Shown: positions 20,521-31,444 of the stretch, one piece after another | Layout: every line of letters starts with the position of its first letter | Position numbering within the stretch: position 1 is the stretch's first letter | Source of the DNA: Saccharomycopsis fibuligera x Saccharomycopsis cf. fibuligera | Lineage: Eukaryota; Ascomycota; Saccharomycetes; Ascoideales; Saccharomycopsidaceae | Direction: 5' to 3' | NCBI GenBank assembly: GCA_001936135.1 | Contig: CP012811.1 | Coordinates: forward strand, 2,108,001 to 2,172,000 | DNA length: 64,000 nt | Position numbers and translations under genes: made by a program | Notes under the pieces: generated by a model | What the model saw: the letters and a program-made list of their open reading frames with translations, nothing else | Database searches by the model: none | What the model was told of the DNA's origin: nothing

Positions 20521-23423
20521 TTATTTACCTAGCCTGAGATGATCGGCCCCTTTATCCCCATGGTCATCATGATCATCCTCATCCTCATCATTATGTTTAT
20601 CATCTTCACAATCCTCATCCGATGAGATTTCGATTTCACCACATAAGTCAAGTTTTCTGCTACTTGATCCGACATAAATTTTGTAAAGCCCATTCTGAAT
20701 AATCCATGATTGTTTTACAGGATCCCATGCGCTAATGTCTCTCCGCAAAATATCAAATTCAACTGTGGCAGTAGCTCCTGCATCAATCTTAATTTTTTCG
20801 AATCCACGCAATTGTTTCGGTGGTGTATATAGATAGTTGTCGCAACTTGGATCAGACGGATACTCAATATACAACTGTGCAACAAATTGACCGCATTCGC
20901 CCCCTTCATTTGTTACATCTGCTTTGACTGTGTATAAAACATTCCATAATGCTGGGTTACCGCCGAGACCACCTCCTGCTTTCACTGGATCTTTGGATTG
21001 TTCTGGTGTGTACCCTTCAGGATAACAGTATTCATCGACAGATATTATTTTGTCGTTGAAAAGGTAAGGATAAATAAATCCTGGGACAGGTGTAAGATCT
21101 TCGTAAGGAAAAAGAGACTCTTCTGGATCTGAAACGTCGTATGCATCGTCAAATCTGTAAACAGGTAAATATGGTGCAGGACATGGCAACTCCTCAGTAG
21201 GGAATGCCATTTCTTTGATTCTTAAGTTACAAAGCGAAAATCTTGTATATGTTAAACCAAAGCCAAATTCAAATCTTGGCTTTATTTTATTTTCGTCAAA
21301 GTACCTGTAGTCAAGCAAGAGATCTCTGTCTATAAATGTATTGTCTTGGGGTTGACCATCTCCAGGTATATCTTCGATTATTGGAACATAATCATCCACA
21401 TTCTTGGCTATTGTGAATGGCAAATGACCTGAAGGCTGAACATCACCAAATAAAATTTCTGCAATAGCGGTCCCTGAATATTGACCTAGTGGAGCAGTCC
21501 AAATGACGGCCACAATATTTTCATTGTCAATCCATTGCTCCATGTCAACAGGTCCAGTAGAAGTGACAACGACGACAGTTTTGTGACAGTTTTCTGCGAC
21601 GTTTTGAATTACCTCATCTCCGTTATTCCAAAGACTAAAATTTTTTCTGTCCCCAAAATTACTATCAACTTGAACATATCCTTCACCACTATCAGCAGAC
21701 ACAACAACTATTGACAAATCGCTGGTTGAAGCCAATTCTCGAAGATGGTCAAATTCGTATGAATCCGAAGAGTAATCACTTGCAATACCTTCCTTTCTTG
21801 CTCTATGGGCAATCGCCTCATAAGGCGTAACTCCGTACATTTGGTTAACAGCAGCGGAACCCCATCCTTGGAACAAAGCGCCGTCAGTACATTGCTGTTC
21901 CTTACAGTTGAAACCTTTGGGGCTGGGACCGGCGGCTACTCCAGCTATTAATATTTTTCTAATACCATCTTCTTTTGTAATTGGCAATATTCTGCCGTCA
22001 TTTTTCAAAAGTACGACTGCCTCTTCCGCAACTTGAAGAGAGGTTTCTTCCGAAAAGCTGCTACTTGCATCGATATGCCAGTTCACCTGTTTTATCGGCC
22101 CAAAATTTTGATACGGAAACTCCTGATCGTAAGTGTGGGATGTCCAAGAGGAAAAATTTGGTATATCTATAGAATCAGGTAAACAATCAATGGCAAAGAA
22201 AGGCGCCAAAATTCTAGTAACCATATCATCTATTCTCTCTTCAGGTATAGTTTCGTTGTAAATACTTCTTGTAAGTAGGGGTCCCCAGTAAGATTTTCCT
22301 GATAACCATTCTCCTATAACTTCACCTGGCATATTCATATCCAATCCGCTCAACACGCTATTAACGCCTGTATGCGTTGCGCCCCAATCGCTAACAACAA
22401 ATCCCTGAAAGCCCAATTCCTCCTTTAATAAGTAATTGAGCAAGTAAGAATTTTCGCAAGCATAGGTGTTATTTACTCTATTATATGCGCACATAACAGA
22501 CCCAACTCCAGCGTGCACAGCGTCTGCGAACGGCCACATGTAAATCTCATGAAGCGCCCTATCACCAATATTGGAACTGATAGCTTCTTCAAGATTATCC
22601 CAATACTCACCAGTCCATTCATGTAATTGTCTGAATCTTTCCTGCTCGTTACCGATAACATGTCTAACGGAAGCAATTACCCCCTGCTCTTGAATACCCT
22701 TAACGGTATACTTGACGGCGACACCTTGCAAGTATGGATCAGAGCCAAAAGATTCAAAATTTCGTCCACCTTGAGCTTTTAAACCTATTGGCCCTACAGT
22801 GGGACCTAAAACAATATGTACACCTTTGGATTTATGTTCCTGTCCTAATGCTTTACCTCTTAAATAAATGAGTGCTTTATTAAAGGTGGATCCGGCGGCT
22901 AGACCAGATGGAAAAGCAGTTATGAAATCCGTAAATCTAACGCCCATAGGCCCATCTTGCAAGCAAAATGAGGGAATGCCCAACCTTGGAACAGAGCCTG
23001 TATTTCCTACACAAGGGCCTGATCCCCACCCAGTACCCGTGGTCAAGTTTACTTTTTCGGTGACGGTTAATTGTTCAACAATGGCTCTTGCCTTATCGTA
23101 TGCCTCTTGCCACACACCCTGTATTCTTCCGCCGGCAGCTAATCAATTGATATTAGCACAAACTCTCAGTAACCGATAGTTTGAAAAAAAAGAAAAGCAG
23201 TATACTAACGAGCTGGATAATAACTAGGACTTTCACACTTAGGACCATTTTCCACAATATTATCAAACATATTATCAAGTATGTTTCTTTTTTGCAATGG
23301 TAAATCATGTGTATCATTGGTCGTTTTGATATTTAGTATGGTTTCGACATCTTGACTGAATCTTTCCACAAGCGCCCCAAGCGCGCTTACACCAAGCAGC
23401 AAAAGTACCTTGAATAGTAGCAT
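20521..23423 (-). CDS. Secreted GH3 beta-glucosidase, two exons
   Basis: An extracellular beta-glucosidase of glycoside hydrolase family 3; 943 aa after splicing. Exon 1 is 23210-23423 and exon 2 is 20521-23138. Exon 1 encodes a signal peptide (about 1-18) and a propeptide ending in LQKR (KR45-46), a Kex2 site. The 71-bp intron (23139-23209) has donor GTTAGT and acceptor TTAG. Splicing joins YYPA to PAGGRIQGVWQEAYDK in frame, as in other yeast enzymes. Exon 2 carries the GH3 N domain (EKVNLTTGTGW, QDGPMGVR, KAQGGRNFES, SVRHVIGNEQE) with the nucleophile Asp in FVVSDWGATH (D322), then the C-terminal sandwich and the fibronectin-III-like domain. The last 30 residues are an unusual Asp/Glu/His-rich tail. 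Without the intron the gene would appear to begin at a GTG and lack its signal peptide. Confidence 0.92.
23139..23209 (-). other. Intron of the beta-glucosidase gene (71 bp)
   Basis: The donor GTTAGT is non-consensus for yeast (usual GTATGT). A GCTAAT branch-like site at 23152-23157 lies 13 nt from the TTAG acceptor. Removal restores one continuous frame (214 + 2618 bp = 944 codons including stop). Confidence 0.85.
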
Positions 23424-23750
23424 CGCAAGGTAATATCAAATTTTGTAAACACCTACAACTCTCGATTTGCTTTCTTGTATAAACCTTTGGTCATTCAGAA
23501 GATGATTAAAAGAGATTCTAAAATCGAGAAATTAGGCTGCAATTGCGGTCATTTGCCACAAAAGGACGTACTTGGATCAACGTGCACACTGCACAGCATG
23601 CATGATTATACATCATCCACCAGGTTGTGTGTAAGCAAAGAAAAAGAAAAAAAATACACATTCTAATTTGATTTATTGGCAAATGATATATTAGCAAATT
23701 AATAATCATCTATTTTAACTAAATGATTTATTATGTAGTTTTCGTACCGT
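23424..23750. other. Spacer between GCD6 3' end and beta-glucosidase promoter
   Basis: 327 bp upstream of the beta-glucosidase start and downstream of the GCD6 stop. No protein-like frame and no clear TATA box was seen. Confidence 0.4.
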
Positions 23751-25943
23751 TCATTCCTCGTCACTGTCCTCGTCACTGCTTTCTTCTTCAGCACTGTTCA
23801 ACCACTCAACAAATTGGGAAACATATTTGTTATCAACAGTGTCTTTATTTTGTTCATACCAACTAGTGATATTTTCTTCGTCTACAAGCTCTAGTTCATA
23901 CAACTGTCTCAAAATGTAAAAGTGTAGCTGCATACCGTTGATAACTTTATCGTCCTTAAATTCCTTCACAAGTTCATTCAAAACATTTAGCAAATCTATT
24001 TCATCATTACTATCAAAGACTTGTCTCTTAAACAATATGCCCCACTGACCAAAAATTTTAACAGTAGCCTCATTTAGTTTCAAAGTATTAGTCTCCACAT
24101 AGCTCTTAATCTTTGAGACTAAAGTACGCAAGGTGGCACGTCTAACGTGACCATAAGTTACATTCATACTCATTCTCAATGTGTTCAATTCTAGCACTGC
24201 GGTATCAATGTCGTGATTATTTTCAATGGCACGCTCCACGGTAGCAGAAGCTTCCACATAAAATTCTTCCTCTTCTTTTTCTCTTCTCCTTTCTGGATTA
24301 TCGTCAGCAGACAACTGAGACATATTAGAATATCTTCTATGTTTTTTGGTTGATAATGATGAGGAAATAGATAGAGAGTCAGTTTTCTTGTGGGAGTGTT
24401 TTTTATGCTTGCTAGCATCTTTGTTTGTTTCAACAGAACTTATGGAAACATCGGACAAGGCTAAAGTCGATAATTTGTATAAAGCGGAACTTGATTGTTT
24501 AGAGTATTCTGAGCTTGAATCATCAGAGTCATAATCGGATTCTTCTTCGTACAAGAAGCCAACGCCGTTCTCACCAACAACAGACTTATCGCGGATCTCG
24601 TCCTGAGAATCAGATTCTTCATCTTCTTCAGAGGAGAAGTCATTATTGACAGAAATTTTATGGTCTATGACTCTGACACCTTCATCAATAGTGATATAGT
24701 CATCAATGACACATTTGGATCCAATCACTGATCCACTTAACACATTAACGCTACTCTTAATATCAACGTTGAATCCGACAATAGAATTGTAAATTTTAGT
24801 GTTGTTACCAATGGTTACATTGTCAAGAATAATAGAGTTTTCTATTTCCACATTCTTGCCTATTTTAACGTTGTTGCCAACAATGGAATCATTGATTGTC
24901 GTGAGATCATCAATAAACGAGTCATGGCCAATTACCGTATTTGATCCAATTTTACAAGACTGGGCCAACAAAATCTTTGCGTCCTTGTACACATGATTAG
25001 ACTCATATTGGTAGCTTTGGTTTTCCAAAAAATTTGATTCAGGCACAATTGGGTAAATGAATCTTTCGACTAAGTCTTTAGAAATAGACTTATAGGTTTT
25101 GTAGTTGGATACTCTTGCACCATAATCCTGGGATATGTAGACATAAATTGAACGCTTTAGTAAGTCAAAGGTCAAAATACCCTTGAGAAAATCTTTTCTA
25201 ATATGTTGAAAATCAAAATTTTCTTGATAGATAGCCGGAATAATTGGTGAGCAAATGTCAATATGGCAGTCAATCAAATCGTTCCTAATAACGAAATCAT
25301 CTACATCTTCCAAAAGTTCGGGGTCAATTGAGATGTCACTCTTGGCACCATTGATTGATGGAACATCCTCGTAGTACAAACATTTATTGTCGTTGTCCCT
25401 CAATATGAAGACTGCGGGGTCGTCGTCGAATGATCTTGAGCGATGAGTAGCGGATGCCTCAGTCATCACCATAGTAACAATGTGATCTTTATCAGATTCT
25501 CTAATAGTTCTATGATGCTTGAGCGCCTTTTCAATATTGACGTTAGAAATCACGTCTCCAGAAATCAACAAAAAGTCCTCAGTAATCACAGAGCGATTGT
25601 CCAAGTCTCTCATAACATCACCCACTGACCTGGCTTCCAATGTTATTATGCATTTTATCTTGAACGGAGACCATGGCAAGGACCACTTGGACTTCTCAAT
25701 ATATTCCTGAATCTGCTCAGAATGTGGGCCAGCACACATCAAAAAGACTTCATCAACGCCAGCATTAGCGAGAAATTCAAGAGTATACTCAATCAACGGA
25801 ACATTACTTAATGGGAGAAGACATCTTGGTTGAACTGCAGTCAATGGCATGAACTTTGTCTCAAAGGAGTCAGTCAAGACAACTGCCTGGAGTTTCTCCT
25901 TCTTGATAACTTCCTTCTGCTTCTTATGATTTTTTGGAGGCAT
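23751..25943 (-). CDS. GCD6: eIF2B epsilon, catalytic subunit of the eIF2 guanine-nucleotide exchange factor
   Basis: Catalytic subunit of the decameric eIF2B complex, which recharges eIF2 with GTP for translation initiation and is the target of Gcn2 signalling. It has 730 aa (S. cerevisiae Gcd6 is 712). The N-terminal nucleotidyltransferase-like domain starts with LQAVVLTDSFETKFMPLTAV and includes RCLLPLSNVPLIEYTLEFL and GDVMRDLDNR. Left-handed beta-helix hexapeptide repeats (IGxxxxIG and similar) span about 330-450. An acidic Ser-rich linker leads to the C-terminal HEAT/W2 catalytic domain, beginning ATVERAIENNHDIDTAVLELNTLRMSMN. It ends in the acidic aromatic box WLNSAEEESSDEDSDEE typical of eIF2B epsilon and eIF5. 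I use ATG 25943; an in-frame ATG 16 codons upstream (25991) is less likely, because Gcd6 N termini are short and Lys-rich. Confidence 0.97.
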   Translation of the reverse strand: MPPKNHKKQKEVIKKEKLQAVVLTDSFETKFMPLTAVQPRCLLPLSNVPLIEYTLEFLANAGVDEVFLMCAGPHSEQIQEYIEKSKWSLPWSPFKIKCIITLEARSVGDVMRDLDNRSVITEDFLLISGDVISNVNIEKALKHHRTIRESDKDHIVTMVMTEASATHRSRSFDDDPAVFILRDNDNKCLYYEDVPSINGAKSDISIDPELLEDVDDFVIRNDLIDCHIDICSPIIPAIYQENFDFQHIRKDFLKGILTFDLLKRSIYVYISQDYGARVSNYKTYKSISKDLVERFIYPIVPESNFLENQSYQYESNHVYKDAKILLAQSCKIGSNTVIGHDSFIDDLTTINDSIVGNNVKIGKNVEIENSIILDNVTIGNNTKIYNSIVGFNVDIKSSVNVLSGSVIGSKCVIDDYITIDEGVRVIDHKISVNNDFSSEEDEESDSQDEIRDKSVVGENGVGFLYEEESDYDSDDSSSEYSKQSSSALYKLSTLALSDVSISSVETNKDASKHKKHSHKKTDSLSISSSLSTKKHRRYSNMSQLSADDNPERRREKEEEEFYVEASATVERAIENNHDIDTAVLELNTLRMSMNVTYGHVRRATLRTLVSKIKSYVETNTLKLNEATVKIFGQWGILFKRQVFDSNDEIDLLNVLNELVKEFKDDKVINGMQLHFYILRQLYELELVDEENITSWYEQNKDTVDNKYVSQFVEWLNSAEEESSDEDSDEE

Positions 25944-26288
25944 TTTGATAAAACTGGCAGGACTTGTTAGTGAGCTTCCTTTTGTTTGCACCGTTGCAAC
26001 TTATATGAGCTAAAGCAAATTCAGAATTTTTTTACTGTTGACTAAATCAAACTTTTTTTTTTCCTCTCTTGGTTTCCTTATATAATCATGGTAGCGGTGC
26101 TCATGTGCATGCATAAGTAAAAAAAAAACAGGAATTTGGATTCCGGCCAATAACAAGGATGACTTCAAGAAAGAGCAGTGGAGCTCACGAATTTGAACTA
26201 CTTATGTGAGGAACAGAGGGTGCAAAGTTCAATTTCATGGGCAGAGCAAAGGAAGATTGGGATAGTAGTATTTGAAGGGTAATTTTCA
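25944..26288. promoter_or_regulatory. Short divergent promoter, GCD6 and Mmc1-like gene
   Basis: 345 bp between divergent starts. It contains T-rich (about 26049-26062) and A-rich (about 26119-26130) runs and a GCATGTGCATGC-like GC patch near 26100. No TATA box of good quality was seen, as is common for housekeeping genes. Confidence 0.4.
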
Positions 26289-28430
26289 ATGCTAAAGTTC
26301 GTGAGCAATATAACGACGTTCAAGAGTGTGGCAACGCTTCACTGTAATTGTCTATTGACTCTTGGTCTGTCCAGAAGTTACACTACAATAAGCCAGCAGA
26401 ATCATGAGAGTATCGAACAAAATAACTTGGCGTCCTTTTATGATGGACAAGTAAACGGCTTAAAGCAAGAAGAGCAGCAGATAGTAGACCTGCTTATTCA
26501 AAATCTTCGTGACATCAACAAAAACCTCTTAAATTATACCGCAGGTGTGAATAGTTACACTTACGAAACCGGAGGCTCGCGATATGATCACATAAACTCA
26601 AACATTGATAATGATAACAATTTACGTCAGAAAATAAACTTGTTGATTCTTAATTTGAAGACTTTTAACAAATACAGCGGCAAGCTCGAGTATCCGATTC
26701 GAATTGGGCTAAAAAGACTCGAGGATTCCAACAATCAGCACGATGATAACAAATCGTTGTTAAACGCATTATTAGGAGATCCAATGAGTGGAAACCAGGA
26801 TTGGTACTTCAAGTTGAAGCAACGTTCAATTGACCAGAATAATCTCGTGGTATATAACGACGTTAACAACACCACAAATAATTTCTTGAGCAATAATAGC
26901 GATCCACAGGCGCAACAGAATTTCTATAAGATTACTGAAAATGTGCCTACCAATAGATCTTTAACTTTATGGAAAGTTAAAACCCCAATATTGAAAAAAG
27001 ACAAGAGGCTATCGAACTTCAACAACCTTCACAATCTATTTGGCGCTGCAAAAACATCTTCTAATGACTCGGCGGATTCTGCACCTCGTTTAAGAGATTT
27101 AGAATTCATTGAGTTGACAAACACTAAACAGGTAGGAAATTGCAACATCAATGGGCAATTGAATGATGATACGGATGAAATGTATGAATTTTATGAAGAC
27201 TATGATGAAGAGTACGAAACTTTGAATATCGGTGACGGCTGTCACTTGTATTTGTATCATACTGGAAACGAATTGTTGCATCCTACCAAAGAAACATTTC
27301 CTCACTTGTTGATTGTCGACAAAAGCGCGACTGAAGAAAACATCAATTCAAAAGAAAATCCTATTGAGTCAGCAATTAGCAAGGAAAACTATGATACTAT
27401 AATCAACAATCAAAACCTTGTTGTTAACTCAAAGCTCGCAGAAAAGGCTAATGAAGTATTGATGAAAAATTTTGGTGATAGTAGCACCTATGTGAAATTG
27501 CTCAATGAGTCAAACTTGCTCAAATTAATTTATTTGTTGAATATTGTTACAGTTAACAACAAAAATGTTGTCGAGCTTTTGAAAGTAATAAATCAAAAGA
27601 TATCAAGAAGATTTTTCAGCGACGTAATAACCGATGATGCTACTATTGATGTTCCAAATAATAACTTGCAGTTTGATAAACTCAAAGAATTAAATAATAT
27701 AGTTACCGAAGATATCAAATCATGGTCACAAAATGCAAATTTGTTTCTACAGAAAATTTTTAACAAGAACATTGATGAATACGAACGCAAACATCTTCAA
27801 TGGTGGAAATTGATTGCCATAAATGATGACGTTGAATTCTATTTAATAGAAATGATTAACAGATCTTTGAAAAGCCCTCATAACTCAGCAAACTTTTTGG
27901 AATATTTCAATTATATAGAGGGTAAAATTGATAGTTTCTTGACGAGAAACACTGTATCGCATAGACAAAGTCGCAAAGAAATACTAGCAGCACAAACCAA
28001 AAATAACAACACTATCAGTCATAATAAGTTTCTCGACGATTTAAGCAACGACATAATCAACATCCAAAACAAAGCGGTTGAGCTTTTGGTAACCAACCTT
28101 GTGGGAATTGAGCTTCCAGCTAGTGTGGTGGCAATCCTTGGCGGTCACTACATGTACGGCTTTGACTTATACTCAATGTGTGGAATAGTTGCCCTAAGCT
28201 CTGCAATTGTGTGTAACAATATTTCAAAAGGTTGGACCAAGATGATCAATGCCTTCAAGAAAAAGGCACAAGAAAATCTTCGTGTTGAGATCAGAAACAG
28301 GGAAGCGCAATTGTCCGAAAGATGGCAGCATGCTTACAATGAGGAGAAGTCGAGAATTGAAGGTAACGAAAAATTGTTAGAACAGTTTAGAATGAACATT
28401 AAGTCTTTTGAAAAAAGTAATATAGAATAA
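26289..28430 (+). CDS. Probable mitochondrial protein, Mmc1-like C-terminal region
   Basis: 713 aa. The N terminus (about 1-35) is basic, hydrophobic and free of acidic residues, ending in a Ser/Arg/Tyr stretch (LGLSRSYTTIS), which fits a mitochondrial presequence. The middle is Asn-rich. A conserved-looking element, LQWWKLIAINDDVEFYL (about residue 505), recalls the WWKL...DDV signature I associate with fungal Mmc1, a divergent dynamin-related inner-membrane/cristae protein. It is followed by two hydrophobic segments (about 605-620 and 628-644) and a terminal coiled coil (about 655-710). No P-loop GTPase motif is visible, so if related to dynamins it is a degenerate member. The family call is from memory and tentative; mitochondrial location is better supported. 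Confidence 0.5.
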   Translation: MLKFVSNITTFKSVATLHCNCLLTLGLSRSYTTISQQNHESIEQNNLASFYDGQVNGLKQEEQQIVDLLIQNLRDINKNLLNYTAGVNSYTYETGGSRYDHINSNIDNDNNLRQKINLLILNLKTFNKYSGKLEYPIRIGLKRLEDSNNQHDDNKSLLNALLGDPMSGNQDWYFKLKQRSIDQNNLVVYNDVNNTTNNFLSNNSDPQAQQNFYKITENVPTNRSLTLWKVKTPILKKDKRLSNFNNLHNLFGAAKTSSNDSADSAPRLRDLEFIELTNTKQVGNCNINGQLNDDTDEMYEFYEDYDEEYETLNIGDGCHLYLYHTGNELLHPTKETFPHLLIVDKSATEENINSKENPIESAISKENYDTIINNQNLVVNSKLAEKANEVLMKNFGDSSTYVKLLNESNLLKLIYLLNIVTVNNKNVVELLKVINQKISRRFFSDVITDDATIDVPNNNLQFDKLKELNNIVTEDIKSWSQNANLFLQKIFNKNIDEYERKHLQWWKLIAINDDVEFYLIEMINRSLKSPHNSANFLEYFNYIEGKIDSFLTRNTVSHRQSRKEILAAQTKNNNTISHNKFLDDLSNDIINIQNKAVELLVTNLVGIELPASVVAILGGHYMYGFDLYSMCGIVALSSAIVCNNISKGWTKMINAFKKKAQENLRVEIRNREAQLSERWQHAYNEEKSRIEGNEKLLEQFRMNIKSFEKSNIE

Positions 28431-30168
28431 TACAGGTTATGCAAATGTTGAACAATACAGATATTATGCCCTTATTTTATAGCTCTTTCTTTTTCGTTCT
28501 TTGAATGTTAGTGTTTTGTATAATTATATATGATGTTGCGATAAGCACTGCAATATAGCTTTTATGATGGTGGGTAGGGTCAAGCCTTGCGAAAAATCAA
28601 AATTATTTTTACCAGTCTATAATGGATTATGCTTCGACCATTATTGTGAACTTTTCGAGACGTAATAGTCATTACAATTTACTATTGTTGCCCACTATGC
28701 TTGTAATAATCCTATTTGTTTGTTATTTCACCAAGTTGTAGTAACTACATTTCTGCTCACTTGTAAATTTTCTCAAAATAATGTCTCAATAAATAATAAT
28801 GTGCCCGCATATCTCACTCAGCGTTAGGCTCTGCAGTATTTTCATAATATCTGATAAGCATAAGCTCAATTTCACAATAGGCGGCCTCTATTGAAAGTTT
28901 TATTATTCACGACTCTGAACCATCACAAAGTTTCTTGTATTAGTTACTAGAGGGAGCATGGAGAAGAAAGTAAGACAGCTGTGCAAGACAGCAAGAAAAG
29001 ATGAGCAAAGTTGGTTGTGGTGTGCTTTCTATTTCTGACTCCCCTGGCTCTGATGTTTTTATTGATTCCTTTGAGAGATTTGGGCTAGCTTACAAAAACT
29101 TTCTTAGGTTTTTTTTTCCAATTTTTTTTTTTTTTTTTTTTTTTGTTGTCGTAAGAAAAACTATTATGGTGCTGTACCTTTTAAAAGTATAAGTGCTTAT
29201 ATTTACATACAACAGCTATCTCCTCTGGTTTTCAATATATGCAGTATCCTTATTGTGTAAAACAGTAAAATTACTTTGTTGTAATTTTTGAACTAAAACA
29301 AAATAGATAAATAACCAAAAACAAAAAACCAAATAAATATAATTGTGGTAAAGGTTGCATTCATTTTCTACAAGTAGGACCTTTTTTCCCTTTCTGTCCA
29401 GATTTTTAAGCCCGACAAATTACTATCTATGATTGACTAACATATAACCAATTTTGCTATCTTGGCATAATTGTTTAGGTGTAATATGGTTGCAAATTAT
29501 TGAAATTACAGCCAAAATCAAAGTTCAAAAACTGGTCACGGTTAAGTTTGTGTTACAACCTTTGCTGTAAGTGGGTTAAAATATTCGGACAACTCTGCAA
29601 TTGATGCTAGTGAGCATACCCCTGCAAGTAGCAGGTGTTCACCTCCTTGCCTGTGAAGGGTTATTTTACTGAAAAGAAGAATTGCTAAAAACAACAATGC
29701 ATTTTATGTTATTATGAAAAATTATTACCATATACGGTAGAATTCTCTGAACTGCTGCAGTGACTAGCCTCTAATGACGTAATTCTCACCATAACTTTGT
29801 TGGCAGAAATGGTCGGGCCGTGCAGTAGTACTGCCCATTACTACACATTAACAAACGTTCAATTGAGGTTGCAGTGAGTTTCTAATTATCACAGCTTAAT
29901 TCTATAAATAAAAAAATAATTGGGTATAATACCAAAGGTCGATACTTATTGACCTATACAAATGAACCTAAATTTAGTGTTCGCGCCCAGAATAGCCATT
30001 GTGGACAAACTGTCGGATCTATGGTAACTGGCAAAACGGCGTCGGCATGCACCGATGATAAAGGGCCTTTGAAGAGGCTAACAGCGGAATGCAAGGATCA
30101 CCGCCACGATATTATTTGACGTTCGCACAGCGCCTTTCTACCTTTGAATACAAAAAATGTTGTGCTTT
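28431..30168. other. Long spacer upstream of a secreted-protein gene
   Basis: About 1.7 kb with no supported gene. It holds a T23 tract (29122-29144), one TACTGCC (29829-29835) like those upstream of the left-end gene, and, near the right end, TCGGcatgcaCCGA (30042-30055), a CGG-N6-CCG inverted repeat of the kind bound by Zn2Cys6 factors. The length suggests a regulated promoter for the 30319 gene. Confidence 0.45.
29122..29144. repeat. T23 homopolymer
   Basis: Twenty-three consecutive T in the spacer between the Mmc1-like and secreted-protein genes. Confidence 0.9.
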
Positions 30169-30176
30169 TATAAATA
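30169..30176 (+). promoter_or_regulatory. TATA box of the 163-aa secreted-protein gene
   Basis: TATAAATA 143 bp upstream of the ATG at 30319, a normal yeast TATA-to-start distance. It supports this ATG. Confidence 0.65.
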
Positions 30177-30318
30177 GAAGAGAATTCTCAATTCTTTAAA
30201 GTATCTTGGTTAATCTGAGTTGTTTATTTCAGCAACACTGACAACAATAATAATCTACAATTCCATTCCATCTTTCTTTCAAAAAAAAGAAAAAAAATAC
30301 AAACAAACTGTACACAAA

Positions 30319-30810
30319 ATGCAACTTTCATTATCCGTAATCACTACTCTTTTGTTTGCTGCTCAGCAAATTGATGTTGTTCTCGGTGCCCCAATTGACA
30401 AGAGGGCTGAAGCCAACACTCAACTAACGAGAGCCAAAACTGAATCTGATATTAAGCTCTCTAACGAAAACTCTCCAACCCAACAAATAACAAAAGCTAA
30501 GACTTTCCCAACCACAGATACAAAGAGTAGCAGCGGTACTACCAACTTAGAAAAGAAGAGCATTTTATCTTCTTTGAAGAACAAATGGGGGAAATTAGGC
30601 AAAGGTGGTAAAGCTGGTATTGCAGCTGCTGGTGCTGCTGGTGTTATTTACGCTGGTGACAAAATCTACAACCATTTTGCTAACAAAGGTCTGTCTACCA
30701 TTCAATCTGCTTCTTCTACTGCCACTGATACCTCTTCAGGTGTGGTAGAAACCGGTGCTACTACTGATGCTGCCATATCTACTGCTGCCATGGCTACTGC
30801 TGCTGCATGA
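30319..30810 (+). CDS. Small secreted protein with Kex2 site, cationic segment and glycine/alanine-rich stretch
   Basis: 163 aa, family not recognised. Residues 1-23 are a signal peptide (cut likely after VVLG). APIDKR places a Kex2 site at K28-R29. A Ser/Thr/Lys-rich part follows. Residues about 79-100 are strongly cationic with regular spacing (KKSILSSLKNKWGKLGKGG). They run directly into a Gly/Ala-rich hydrophobic stretch, about 100-112 (AGIAAAGAAGVIYAG), with glycine-zipper spacing. The C-terminal 40 residues are Ser/Thr/Ala-rich without a GPI signal. There is no Cys. The cationic-then-glycine-zipper layout could interact with membranes, but this is inference. I use ATG 30319, directly before the signal peptide; the frame is open upstream to 30220 but would bury the signal. 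Confidence 0.7.
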   Translation: MQLSLSVITTLLFAAQQIDVVLGAPIDKRAEANTQLTRAKTESDIKLSNENSPTQQITKAKTFPTTDTKSSSGTTNLEKKSILSSLKNKWGKLGKGGKAGIAAAGAAGVIYAGDKIYNHFANKGLSTIQSASSTATDTSSGVVETGATTDAAISTAAMATAAA

Positions 30811-31444
30811 TCTATTTCTAAATTGTTTTTATAAAATTTGTGCTGGTCCACGAATATTCGGTATGTTTGGTTTTGCTCAATTATCACAAACAGTCAAGGC
30901 TTTGATACCTAGTCTTCTATTTACAAATTTCTCTACAGCTATTTAGTTCTCGTTTCTATAATACTTCTTTACATTCTACTTTAAATTTTATTCTCTTTTA
31001 AGTAATTTTTGAAAAAAACGTAGAGGCCTATCAGGAGCCCTGTTCAATTTCAGAACATCTAAAACAGAAATGTTTAACAAGAGCAAAAAAGGTCTTTATT
31101 ATTATTGCAAGGCAAAATCTATTTAACTAAAAATATATGATACGAATAAAATGAGTAGCGCCAATTCAATACTTTTGTGTCCGAAGATAAAAAACACCAT
31201 GCCTTACTTTTTAGCTTTTACAGAGAGATTAGGCTCATGTTGACGAGAGTATGCATAACAAAACAGCAGGGTAATATTATTTATGCAACTCTTGGGAAAA
31301 ATGACATGAATGTTGTAATAACCAAAAAAGCCCGTCAGTCAACACGAATAAACACACTGGGTAGCAAGACAGCAGAATAACCATTTGCAACAGGAATACA
31401 ATCACCGTACCATATCAAAAAAAAAAACAAAAAAAGGAAAAGAA
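30811..31444. other. Spacer between the secreted-protein and NCBP3-like genes
   Basis: 634 bp, AT-rich, with 3' UTR-like sequence at the left and the NCBP3-like promoter at the right. A 67-codon frame at 31177 begins with GTG and looks spurious. Confidence 0.4.

Noticed and set aside
23203-23209. TACTAAC on the plus strand near the beta-glucosidase start
   Set aside because: The gene is on the minus strand; this is the complement of the GTTAGT donor region, not a branch site.
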